Assembly: GCF_038237375.1 (NCBI RefSeq)
Contig: NZ_CP151273.1
Location: 2,790,001 to 2,854,000, forward strand
Direction of reading: 5' to 3'
From: Alcaligenes sp. SDU_A2
GTDB taxonomy: Bacteria; Pseudomonadota; Gammaproteobacteria; Burkholderiales; Burkholderiaceae_B
DNA: 64,000 nucleotides
Each line of letters opens with the position of its first letter. Positions within the stretch are counted from its first letter, which is position 1. Both the position numbers and the translations under genes were made by a program. The notes beneath the pieces are model-generated. The model was not told the DNA's origin and made no database searches. It saw nothing but the letters and a program-made list of their open reading frames with translations. This document shows, one piece after another, positions 47,854-55,465 of this stretch.

Positions 47854-48031
47854 GACTGCCCTCCTGCTGGCCGGCGTCCTGCTGTGGCGCATCATCAGCC
47901 TGGGCCTGTTGCTGCACGCCAGCGGCCAGTATGTCGATCAGGCTGCGAACCATGCCAGCGGCGAGTTCCGGCGTGATGCGGTTGCCCATATTGTTTTCAA
48001 AAACCTGCACGATGGATTTGTGAATGCTCAT
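47840..48031 (-). CDS. Small unknown tail-region protein
   Basis: A 63-residue protein starting MSIHKSIVQVFENNMGNRIT at 48031 (48043 is an alternative). It has a helical N-terminal half (ELAAGMVRSLIDILAAG) and a Gln/Asp-rich end. It overlaps the fibre gene by 14 bases. No family recognised. Confidence 0.55.
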   Translation of the reverse strand: MSIHKSIVQVFENNMGNRITPELAAGMVRSLIDILAAGVQQQAQADDAPQQDAGQQEGSHGMV

Positions 48032-48043
48032 ATTTCTGTCCAT

Positions 48044-48064
48044 AAAAAAAGCCGCTAGGCGGCT
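48044..48064 (-). terminator. Terminator within the fibre gene block
   Basis: AGCCGC and GCGGCT with loop TAG are next to a plus-strand A-run at 48044-48050. It follows the 63-aa gene at 48055 on the minus strand. Confidence 0.7.
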
Positions 48065-48246
48065 GGATACTTGGTTTTGACTTCCTGGCAGTGGTCGATC
48101 CACTGCTCAACGTCAGGCGGGAGCTGCTGGCCATGCCCTCGTAAATGCATGGCCAGCTTGAATACAGCATCGAGCTGATCGCCAATGTCGGGATATTCCC
48201 TGCGTCGGCGCTCGGCGTGGTTATTGGGTTGATGGTGGATTTTCAA
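48055..48246 (-). CDS. Small conserved tail-region protein
   Basis: A 63-residue protein. A TTG start at 48246 is preferred because GGGAGG lies 7 bases upstream; an in-frame ATG at 48261 overlaps that site. It carries RRREYPDIGDQLDAVFKLAM, a pattern found in many small phage proteins near fibres. Function unknown. Confidence 0.6.
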   Translation of the reverse strand: MKIHHQPNNHAERRRREYPDIGDQLDAVFKLAMHLRGHGQQLPPDVEQWIDHCQEVKTKYPAA

Positions 48247-48595
48247 CTGTATACCTCCCATCCAGATACGGCCAACGCGTGACCGTGATTTCATACGTGC
48301 CGGGGTATTGAAACGACAGCTCCACATCCCCGCCCTCCGCGCATTCGTACTGCTGGCCATCAATCGTGATCGTGCTGCCGGGCCTAACACCGCGCAGTGT
48401 CAGACCGTCAACCAGTGCCGGGCAGGCCTGACGTTTCCGGGCCTGGCCACCGTAAAACCACCAGGAGTCGTCCAGTGCGCCCGGCGCGTGGCCGCCACCC
48501 CAGCGCGCCAGAAACGGCTCAATAACGAACAACGGCGACCCCTGCAGCGTTTGCACAAACCTGCCGTCCCGAAACAATGAAACAGTGTTTTCCAT
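48221..48595 (-). CDS. Unknown tail-region protein downstream of J
   Basis: A 124-residue protein starting MENTVSLFRDGRFVQTLQG, 2 bases after the J stop. It has LVDGLTLRGVRPGSTITIDG and GTYEITVTRWPYLDG, suggesting a beta-rich fold. Spacer 14 of the CRISPR array translates to LFKNGRFIQT, similar to its N-terminus. No function is known to me. Confidence 0.6.
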   Translation of the reverse strand: MENTVSLFRDGRFVQTLQGSPLFVIEPFLARWGGGHAPGALDDSWWFYGGQARKRQACPALVDGLTLRGVRPGSTITIDGQQYECAEGGDVELSFQYPGTYEITVTRWPYLDGRYTVENPPSTQ

Positions 48596-48597
48596 GC

Positions 48598-51500
48598 CTA
48601 CCTCATAAACGCTTCGATACGGATTGCGGCAGCGCCCACCCATTTCCCTGCTATTGAGCTAATAATCGGAGACCGCTGTCGGATCGAAAACTGCTGCCAG
48701 CCAGCGGGCACCCATCCTCGGAAAACAACTACCCCGGGCGCTGTCATCGAGTTATCAAAATCACTCACTGTTCTAAACGCAGCGACATCGTAGCCGCCCG
48801 TGTCGTACACGAGCTCATGTCCTGTATCTGCGAGTGTGCCAGGCTGAGTATTCGTCAATCCCTCGATCGTTGCCGTAACGACAACATCAGCGCCATGCGG
48901 CAGCGCAAGCCCTGCGGCAACAGATCGGAACGTACTGCCCGCCGCCAGTTCTCCCGCGCCCGCCGTTGCATATGCAGTCACAGATACCGAATTTCCGGCA
49001 ATTTTCAAAGTGTCGACCGAGGCGTTTACGATATGCGCACGCTGAATCTGCGCAGTCTGAATGTGCGCGGACTTGATATATGCAGTATCAAGGTCGGCCA
49101 ATACGGCCGCTAAATACTGTGTTTCGATTTTCCGTGCATCGAGCGACAGTATTTTTGCTGACGTAATGGATGCGTAGCCAATCAGAGCAACATTCAGAAT
49201 GCTGGCCCCGTTCTGCACTGAGAACACGGCCGCAGGGCTGCCGTTAACCGCGTGCATCACTGCAAATCTTTCAGCGAGAACGGCGAACGTGGACTGCATC
49301 ACGCCGGACTCGTTCGTCAGATCCAGGCCGACCCCGGCCACGTACTGCACGCCGTTGACGTTGGTCTTGAATTTGATGCCCCAGGATGCAGAGATTTTGC
49401 CATCCAACTCGACGAGCGCACGCATCACCTCCTCGACGGCCGCCGAGTCCTGACCGATACTCGCTGTTAGCGTCGTAACCGACTCGGCCAGCGCGCGATT
49501 TTGATCTGCCTGCACATTCTGAAACTGAGAAAGCGCGGCGCGAGTCTCGTATGCATTGAGCGCGTTTTCTAAATCTGCGCTCTCGCCTGCGATGATGTTT
49601 TTCACCTCTGCGTTCAAGACCAGGAATTTTGTCGCCGCTGCTCCCTCCACCTCATCTATGCGTGCCGTGGTTTCCTCCAGGACTCCGGCGTACGCATCCA
49701 GACCGTCTGCGTATTTCCCGATAGGCTCCCAACACAACGTATCAGTAATGGGCGTACCGGCTGGAACGTCTTGCTTTGCGCGAAACATGTAACCGTCCAC
49801 GAACACCACTGTCTCGGCGAGATAGTCGGTTTCAAGGTCCCATCCTGTGGCATTCAATGAGTCCCGAATGTTCGGTATGTCGCGGATGTCGCCCATGATC
49901 AGCTCGCCCAGCCCGCCGGCGACAATTTCCTGCGTGATCAGGTCGTTGTACTCGCTGGCCACCTGCGATGGCGTGCCGCGCACACCGGGTTCGGACTCAG
50001 CCGGATACCACGGACCCCAGGTGCCGTTCTTGTCCACCAGCCGCGCCCAGAAATAGTGCTCGGTGTTGATGGCTAGGCCCGTTTGCTCAAACGAGTCCGT
50101 GGGGTACGCGAAGCCGCCCGCCGGCCGCGAATCCGCAAACTCCGGTGAGCGGCTGTAGCGGATTTCCGTGCGTTCAACAATATTGGGGCCGAACGGGAAC
50201 CCCCAACGTACCACCACGCCCCAGGGGATGGATTCCGTAATTAAATGCGTGACCGGCTGTGGTGCCCCCACACGGCCATCCAGCTGCGTCAGGCTGGACG
50301 TGGCCCACAGGCTGGACACATCCAGCACGTTGATAGCACGCACGCGCGCAACGTAGCCGCCGGCGTAGATATTAGGCACCTCCACGCTGGTCGAACCGGT
50401 GCGCGGCACGCTCACCCACTCCGAGTTATCCCGACGCCACTGGACCTCGTAGGAGACGGCATTGGCGGCCGCATCCCACGAAATGACCGCATTGTGCCGG
50501 GCCTGTCCTTGCGCCAGAACGTGGTACGAGGTGATCACCACATTGGCTGGCAGATTCTGTACCGGAGGCGGCACCACGCTAATGGGTGGCGTCTCAACTC
50601 GGGTTTCGTAGTCAATAGCCGCATGTTTGCCGTCTACGTACTGCAGCGCTGTGATGGTGTGCTGTAGCCCATTGCCCTCGCTAACAGTCAAAACACGATA
50701 CTTCTGCGTCGCCAGATCAGGCGAACTGATCGACCAAGCCGACTCTGCCTGCGGGGTTTGACTAAATGGCGGGTCCACAAAGAGAGTTTCGGCCAGCCCA
50801 TTCGGCCCCTGCACGGTTGATACCAGTCGGCTCTGCGATACGCCACTGGGCAGCACCACGGTCAGGCGGTCGCCGGCCGACACGCGCGCGGGCGCATCCA
50901 GCGTCACGGCCTTGACGGTGGCTGATTTAATCAGCCCGCCGATCCGACGACCTGCCAGATGAGCATCCGCCACCTCGATCACCTGCCCAGGCAGGGCGAG
51001 CGTGCCCGACAAACCGACGGCAAACGTCACGCTCTCGGTTTCCATGCGCGACGTAAACAGCGCACTGCGCCCCAGACGCTGGGCTTGGCCCTGGGAAGTG
51101 CAGCCGAACGCCGTCAGCTCGACCTGACGCACACCGTAGCGGGCGATACCCTCCGGGTCCTCGACCACTTCCACCTTGGCACGGCCCATGTCCGTTTCAT
51201 CGTTCCAGGACACCAGAGCCACGGTGTAGCGGGTTTTCAGGCCTGAGCCGGCATAGTTGAACTTGCCGCCCGCCACGTTCGCGTTCGAGTAGGTATACAC
51301 GGCATCGCGCGGCATGTCGGCCACAGCCAGCACCGAGCCGTGGGCGTAATAGGCCAAGCCGCGGAACACAGACGCCAGATCCTGCAAGACTTTCCAGGCC
51401 TCGGCCTTGTCCTGCAGATATACATTGCAGGAGAAACGCGGCTCCGTGCCACCTTTGCCGTCCGGCACCAATTCGTCGCAATATCGGGCAATCTGATACA

Positions 51501-52503
51501 GCGCCCAGCGGTCCACCCAACCGGCGGGCAGCAAGCGGCCCAGGCCGTCGCAGGCATTCGTGGCCAGATCGTAAAACACCCAGGCCGGGTTATCCGTCCA
51601 GGACATTTTGAACGTGCCGTCCCAGGTGCCCACATACGAGCGCGTCCAGGCGTCGTAATTGCTGGGCACGCGCACCACGCGCAGGTACAGATGATACGCG
51701 CGCGTCGGGATCGACTGGAACTGCTTGGCATTGACCCGAATCCCGACGCACGCCGACATCGGCCGGCGCAGCTTGGCGTCCGTCACCTCGGTGATAGAGT
51801 CCACATAGGTCACATCGCTGATGGTGGAGTTGCTGCTGTTGGGCGTGATCCGGCGCACGCGCACGGACCAGCCGGTGTTCGCGCGCGGCAGGTCGATCCG
51901 GTGCGAGCGGGAGTACTGCTGGGTGGTTTTGCCATCAAATGCGGCGCGCAGCACCTCGGCCCAGGCCGATCCGTCGGTGGACAGCTCGATCACGTACTCG
52001 ACGCGGTAGCCGGTGATGCCACCGGTCTCGGTCGATTGGCGCTTCAGGCCGCGCACGGACAGGCCCACGCGCACACCAGAAATGTACACGTTCTGGATAG
52101 CACGCGTAAACGGCTGATCCGAGCGTAGCTCAACATTGACGGCGCTGGACGACTCCACAGCCGGAAACCCAGGGATGTAGCGCTGGTCCTGCGTGCCAGC
52201 GCGAAACTCCAGCTGCACATCCTGAAAATTCAGGCTGCCGTCTTCGTTCTGAATCGGTGTATTGTCTAAATAGACCGAGCGCAACGGGTACCACTGATCA
52301 ACAAATCCGTGTATCGGCCCTGCACTGACCAGATCAATCACAGATGCGTACGCAATGCTATGCAGGTTGTCCTGGTCCTCGGTCGGCGTACGTGTCGATC
52401 CGCCACCGCCTTTCCCGCCGCCCTTATAGCCCTGGATGCTGTAGCCGCCAGAAACAGAAACGGCACCCTCAGGTGCCGCAATGTTGTAATCGAGAAGCCG
52501 CAT
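48598..52503 (-). CDS. Host-specificity tail tip protein J
   Basis: A 1301-residue lambda gpJ-type protein starting at ATG 52503 (MRLLDYNIAAPEGAVSV); the frame is open further but that overlaps gene I. The N-terminal hub part includes GGGKGGGGSTRTPTEDQDNL and ASVIDLVSAGPIHGFV. Fibronectin-III-like repeats cover roughly 720-900 and a DUF1983-type central fibre region about 1040-1180. The C-terminus should contact the host receptor. At least six CRISPR spacers have matches in this gene, mostly in its C-terminal third, making it the main recorded target. Confidence 0.95.
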   Translation of the reverse strand: MRLLDYNIAAPEGAVSVSGGYSIQGYKGGGKGGGGSTRTPTEDQDNLHSIAYASVIDLVSAGPIHGFVDQWYPLRSVYLDNTPIQNEDGSLNFQDVQLEFRAGTQDQRYIPGFPAVESSSAVNVELRSDQPFTRAIQNVYISGVRVGLSVRGLKRQSTETGGITGYRVEYVIELSTDGSAWAEVLRAAFDGKTTQQYSRSHRIDLPRANTGWSVRVRRITPNSSNSTISDVTYVDSITEVTDAKLRRPMSACVGIRVNAKQFQSIPTRAYHLYLRVVRVPSNYDAWTRSYVGTWDGTFKMSWTDNPAWVFYDLATNACDGLGRLLPAGWVDRWALYQIARYCDELVPDGKGGTEPRFSCNVYLQDKAEAWKVLQDLASVFRGLAYYAHGSVLAVADMPRDAVYTYSNANVAGGKFNYAGSGLKTRYTVALVSWNDETDMGRAKVEVVEDPEGIARYGVRQVELTAFGCTSQGQAQRLGRSALFTSRMETESVTFAVGLSGTLALPGQVIEVADAHLAGRRIGGLIKSATVKAVTLDAPARVSAGDRLTVVLPSGVSQSRLVSTVQGPNGLAETLFVDPPFSQTPQAESAWSISSPDLATQKYRVLTVSEGNGLQHTITALQYVDGKHAAIDYETRVETPPISVVPPPVQNLPANVVITSYHVLAQGQARHNAVISWDAAANAVSYEVQWRRDNSEWVSVPRTGSTSVEVPNIYAGGYVARVRAINVLDVSSLWATSSLTQLDGRVGAPQPVTHLITESIPWGVVVRWGFPFGPNIVERTEIRYSRSPEFADSRPAGGFAYPTDSFEQTGLAINTEHYFWARLVDKNGTWGPWYPAESEPGVRGTPSQVASEYNDLITQEIVAGGLGELIMGDIRDIPNIRDSLNATGWDLETDYLAETVVFVDGYMFRAKQDVPAGTPITDTLCWEPIGKYADGLDAYAGVLEETTARIDEVEGAAATKFLVLNAEVKNIIAGESADLENALNAYETRAALSQFQNVQADQNRALAESVTTLTASIGQDSAAVEEVMRALVELDGKISASWGIKFKTNVNGVQYVAGVGLDLTNESGVMQSTFAVLAERFAVMHAVNGSPAAVFSVQNGASILNVALIGYASITSAKILSLDARKIETQYLAAVLADLDTAYIKSAHIQTAQIQRAHIVNASVDTLKIAGNSVSVTAYATAGAGELAAGSTFRSVAAGLALPHGADVVVTATIEGLTNTQPGTLADTGHELVYDTGGYDVAAFRTVSDFDNSMTAPGVVVFRGWVPAGWQQFSIRQRSPIISSIAGKWVGAAAIRIEAFMR

Positions 52504-53108
52504 TACATCTGATCCTCTGAGTAAATCCCTGCCGATACCACCGCAGAGCCGACGATTTTCCTGCCATAGCCCAGCGGCACCGGATTGCCCTGGGCGGTCG
52601 TGTTCACGGGACCGTTGAAGTTGTAGGAAGCGCCGTTCTCGGGCCGGTCGGCCGTGCCCAGGCCCTGCTGTGTGGGGGCCATCATCTGGAACACCCCGCC
52701 GATTGCCATGCCGGCACCTGCCGCCATCAAGCCTGTCGCCATTGCCCCCCATCCCATCGGATTCCACCAGGCCACAGCCATTAGCGCCACACCCAGCACC
52801 GTCTGAAACAGCCCGCCACGCTTGGCACCGCGAATCACCGGCGCAATCCGGATCTCGTCCCCGCCAGCGGGTGCCTGCAGGGCTTCTTCATTGATGTTGG
52901 TCTGGGCCAAGAAGCACGCGTATGACACGCCCCGGTCGCCCGAGGTCATCATTTCCCGCTCAAACCCAGGAAACAGCACGCACAGCGCGCGAATGGCCTC
53001 GGCCACCGAGTTCACGGCCAGGCGGTGCACGCGCCCGAAGCGAGCACCCAGCTTGCCGTACAGGCGCACGGTGCGCAGCTCGTCATCGATATCGGTGGCA
53101 ACTATCAC
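52503..53108 (-). CDS. Tail assembly protein I
   Basis: A 201-residue lambda gpI-like protein. It begins MIVATDIDDELRTVRLYGKL, has a ubiquitin-like N-terminal half, a Gly/Ala-rich hydrophobic middle (MGWGAMATGLMAAGAGMAIG) and ends with VPLGYGRKIVGSAVVSAGIY. It acts in tail-tip assembly. It overlaps K and J at either end. Confidence 0.9.
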   Translation of the reverse strand: MIVATDIDDELRTVRLYGKLGARFGRVHRLAVNSVAEAIRALCVLFPGFEREMMTSGDRGVSYACFLAQTNINEEALQAPAGGDEIRIAPVIRGAKRGGLFQTVLGVALMAVAWWNPMGWGAMATGLMAAGAGMAIGGVFQMMAPTQQGLGTADRPENGASYNFNGPVNTTAQGNPVPLGYGRKIVGSAVVSAGIYSEDQM

Positions 53109-53887
53109 ATCAACTCCTTGTGTCGAATGATTTTGCGGGTGATCTGAGCCCAGTACCCGCCGTACGGAATGCGTTCGGACAGGTAGCCGTAGGCGTGGTG
53201 CAACATGGCGTCCGGCACCGGGTGAACATTGGGGGCCTCGGTCAGCGGCACATTACCGAGAAACACGGCGGCATGATTCACGCGATCGCTGCGCAACTGC
53301 ATGAGGATCACATCGCCCGCGCGCGGCCCGTCGTCCACCTCGACAAAACCCGCTTTCTCGAAGTTTTCCAAGTACAGCTCCTGCTCGCCTTCCCACCAGC
53401 CGTCTTCCCGCTCAAAGCCTGGCAGCTCGATACCGCGCTCGCGTCGGTAGTAGTCTTGCACCAGCGTGTAGCAGTCCAGCACGCCGTGATAAAACTGGCG
53501 GCCAATCAGCGGCGCCTGGTAGCCCTCCGGACAGAACGACTCGATACTGGCCACCTGCGGCGCGACCTCGCCGGGCATGACAGACACAATCAGCCACTCC
53601 AGCGGTTTCACATGCTCGGCCATGGCTTCGCACGCGACCCGGTCCGCCTGGCTGGGCGTGGCCGGCATGTTCGGGTGCGAATGCACGAACGCGATGATGT
53701 CGCCCAGCTGCTCGGCGGCTGCCCAGTCCTGCGGCCGGGTCTCAAAATAGTCTTCTGGCTTGGCTGCGACGTTCACCCCGGGCATGTACGCCTCGCGCCG
53801 GCCGGTGGCCACCACAAAGCCGACAGCCTCACGCGGGTACTCGGCCAGGGCATGCGCTTTGATCGCCTCAATGGTTTTTTTCTGCAT
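53105..53887 (-). CDS. Tail assembly protein K (JAMM plus NlpC/P60 peptidase)
   Basis: A 260-residue two-domain protein. Residues 1-130 have a JAB/MPN metalloprotease motif, FVHSHPNMPATPSQADR. The second half is NlpC/P60 with Cys in VLDCYTLVQDYY and His in VNHAAVFLG. In lambda-like phages K helps tail-tip maturation and may cut peptidoglycan. It is separated from L by an inserted moron gene. Confidence 0.92.
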   Translation of the reverse strand: MQKKTIEAIKAHALAEYPREAVGFVVATGRREAYMPGVNVAAKPEDYFETRPQDWAAAEQLGDIIAFVHSHPNMPATPSQADRVACEAMAEHVKPLEWLIVSVMPGEVAPQVASIESFCPEGYQAPLIGRQFYHGVLDCYTLVQDYYRRERGIELPGFEREDGWWEGEQELYLENFEKAGFVEVDDGPRAGDVILMQLRSDRVNHAAVFLGNVPLTEAPNVHPVPDAMLHHAYGYLSERIPYGGYWAQITRKIIRHKELM

Positions 53888-53898
53888 ACATCACCCAT

Positions 53899-53922
53899 AA
53901 AAAAAACCGCCCGAAGGCGGCT
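53899..53922 (-). terminator. Terminator of the 129-aa moron
   Basis: CCGCC and GGCGG with loop CGAA are flanked by eight A on the plus strand (U-tract on minus). It lies just after the stop of the moron gene and before gene K. Confidence 0.8.
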
Positions 53923-53940
53923 TAGATTCTCAGCTCTAAC

Positions 53941-54330
53941 TTATAAAACCCAAGTTGATGAAGGTCTAGTTGCATCAATCTCCACAACACCTGCCCCAGC
54001 AAGCATCGGAAGAATATACGTAATACATCGCACCCCCGAATTTGCGCGCTTTGCTGCCAAGCACAATGGCCCTGAATCTGAGTCTGCGTTGGCCGAACGG
54101 ATCTCACACCTATTGTCCTCAACATGGCCATTGCGTAGAAGATACTGAACTGCATCGACAAAAGACTCTCGTGCAACTCTAACCTCGGTACCTCCAGCCA
54201 ACACCTTTAACAAACTATCTGTTTTGTCGAGCACGAGGAACTCACGGCTTCCAGAAGGCGTTCTGTACGTTAAATTCAAATCAATCTTTGACCAAATGCC
54301 CTCAATTAGCATTTCAGCAGCTTTTTTCAT
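53941..54330 (-). CDS. 129-aa moron of unknown function between tail genes L and K
   Basis: A 129-residue soluble protein starting MKKAAEMLIEGIWSKIDLNL after ribosome site AGGAG. I recognise no family. It has a helical N-terminus, a beta-rich middle (REFLVLDKTDSLLKVLAG) and four cysteines in the second half. It is not part of the lambda tail set, is more AT-rich than its neighbours, and has its own promoter and terminator. That is the signature of a moron expressed from the prophage, for example for superinfection exclusion, anti-CRISPR or host fitness. Confidence 0.7.
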   Translation of the reverse strand: MKKAAEMLIEGIWSKIDLNLTYRTPSGSREFLVLDKTDSLLKVLAGGTEVRVARESFVDAVQYLLRNGHVEDNRCEIRSANADSDSGPLCLAAKRANSGVRCITYILPMLAGAGVVEIDATRPSSTWVL

Positions 54331-54352
54331 GAAAACTCCTAGAAGAGCTGCG

Positions 54353-54381
54353 ATAGTATCGAATTCCTAAAATCAAAACAA
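54353..54381 (-). promoter_or_regulatory. Promoter of the 129-aa moron
   Basis: On the minus strand TTGTTT (54381-54376) and TACTAT (54358-54353) are 17 bases apart, right after the stop of gene L and 23 bases before the moron start. Confidence 0.6.
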
Positions 54382-54383
54382 TT

Positions 54384-55127
54384 TCATCGGAGTCGGTCAG
54401 CGGCCGGTTCGCCGCCAAAGTTAATTTCCGCCTCCGTCGGCGTACAGCCCTGCTGGGCAGCAAAGCGGAGCTGACAGCTACGCACAAACCCAGGACAACG
54501 GTCCAGGGCTGGGTCGCTAACCGGGTTGTCATTCTTATCGAACATTGCAGACCCTGTGTAGCCGCAGTACGGCCCTCGGTATCCGCCTATTCGGGTCCAG
54601 GCGCACTGCGTTGTGATCTGGCGCGCCGGCAACTGCTGACCCTGAAAATCAAGCGGACTGGACAGCTCAAACTCCACGACCTCTGCGTCGCTGGAGGTTC
54701 GCTGCTCAATCAGCCAGACCTCATCCGGGAAAGCCTGCGCCGGGTCCGCCGTCGGATTGCCGCCACTGAAATTTGCCGCATCCAAGTACTTCGCCAGCGT
54801 TCGGCGTCGGATAAACCGCGCGCCGGCCATATCGCCGTACATGCGGCACATCGCGGAAATCACGCCAGGGATGCGCTGCCCCTGTGCATCCAGGCCGATA
54901 TTGCCCACGCGTACAGTCGGCGCGGGCTGCCGACCCTCGCCTACCCGCTGGAATCCCGTCGCTTCAATGGCCCACGGCTCGTAGCGTTTGCCTTGCCACC
55001 AGATAGGCTGGTCCTGCGGGTAGCCGTGAAAGCGCAGCGTACCCGCACCAATTTCTTCGGCGTCCAGCTCAAAAACCTGAACAATGTCACCCGGTTCCAG
55101 CCGCTGAATGTCAGATTCAATGCTCAT
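54384..55127 (-). CDS. Minor tail protein L
   Basis: A 247-residue lambda gpL-like protein. The C-terminal part keeps four cysteines (QCAWTRIGGYRGPYCGYTG, then RCPGFVRSCQLRF), the positions that bind an iron-sulfur cluster in lambda gpL. The N-terminal half (GDIVQVFELDAEEIG) packs in the tail tip. It overlaps gene M by 4 bases. Confidence 0.92.
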   Translation of the reverse strand: MSIESDIQRLEPGDIVQVFELDAEEIGAGTLRFHGYPQDQPIWWQGKRYEPWAIEATGFQRVGEGRQPAPTVRVGNIGLDAQGQRIPGVISAMCRMYGDMAGARFIRRRTLAKYLDAANFSGGNPTADPAQAFPDEVWLIEQRTSSDAEVVEFELSSPLDFQGQQLPARQITTQCAWTRIGGYRGPYCGYTGSAMFDKNDNPVSDPALDRCPGFVRSCQLRFAAQQGCTPTEAEINFGGEPAADRLR

Positions 55128-55465
55128 GGCCGAAACCCTTGTTCAAATGTTGCCGACAACCTCCATGCTTGGCCGCCCCCGTGCGGCCGGGAGTACGCCT
55201 TGCACTTGACGACGATAGCTGCTGCCTGCCCCGGTGGTACCCACAAGAAAGAGCGCCAGCCACCATGAGCATCCAGAAAGCCCTTGATAGTGTCGATCCG
55301 GTCCTGACGCCCGAAAAACGTCAAGGCCCAACTCGAATCGCGGTTATTGATCCCGTCGCCCGCGCTCTGCTCGTAGCCCTCGCCAAACTTGGCAGACAGC
55401 ACCCGAAACTGGACATCCTCGGTCGCGTTCGTCTGCTCCGGGGCCCAGGTAAATGTTTCCATCAT
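55124..55465 (-). CDS. Minor tail protein M
   Basis: A 113-residue gpM-like protein. It starts at ATG 55465 in a 4-base overlap with the tape-measure stop (a second ATG follows directly). The conserved core is AKFGEGYEQSAGDGINNRD followed by WVPPGQ. It is part of the tail tip between H and L. Confidence 0.9.
   Translation of the reverse strand: MMETFTWAPEQTNATEDVQFRVLSAKFGEGYEQSAGDGINNRDSSWALTFFGRQDRIDTIKGFLDAHGGWRSFLWVPPGQAAAIVVKCKAYSRPHGGGQAWRLSATFEQGFRP

Noticed and set aside
51340-52128. 262-codon plus-strand frame opposite gene J
   Set aside because: Antisense shadow of J; composition is His/Arg-rich and it has no ribosome site.
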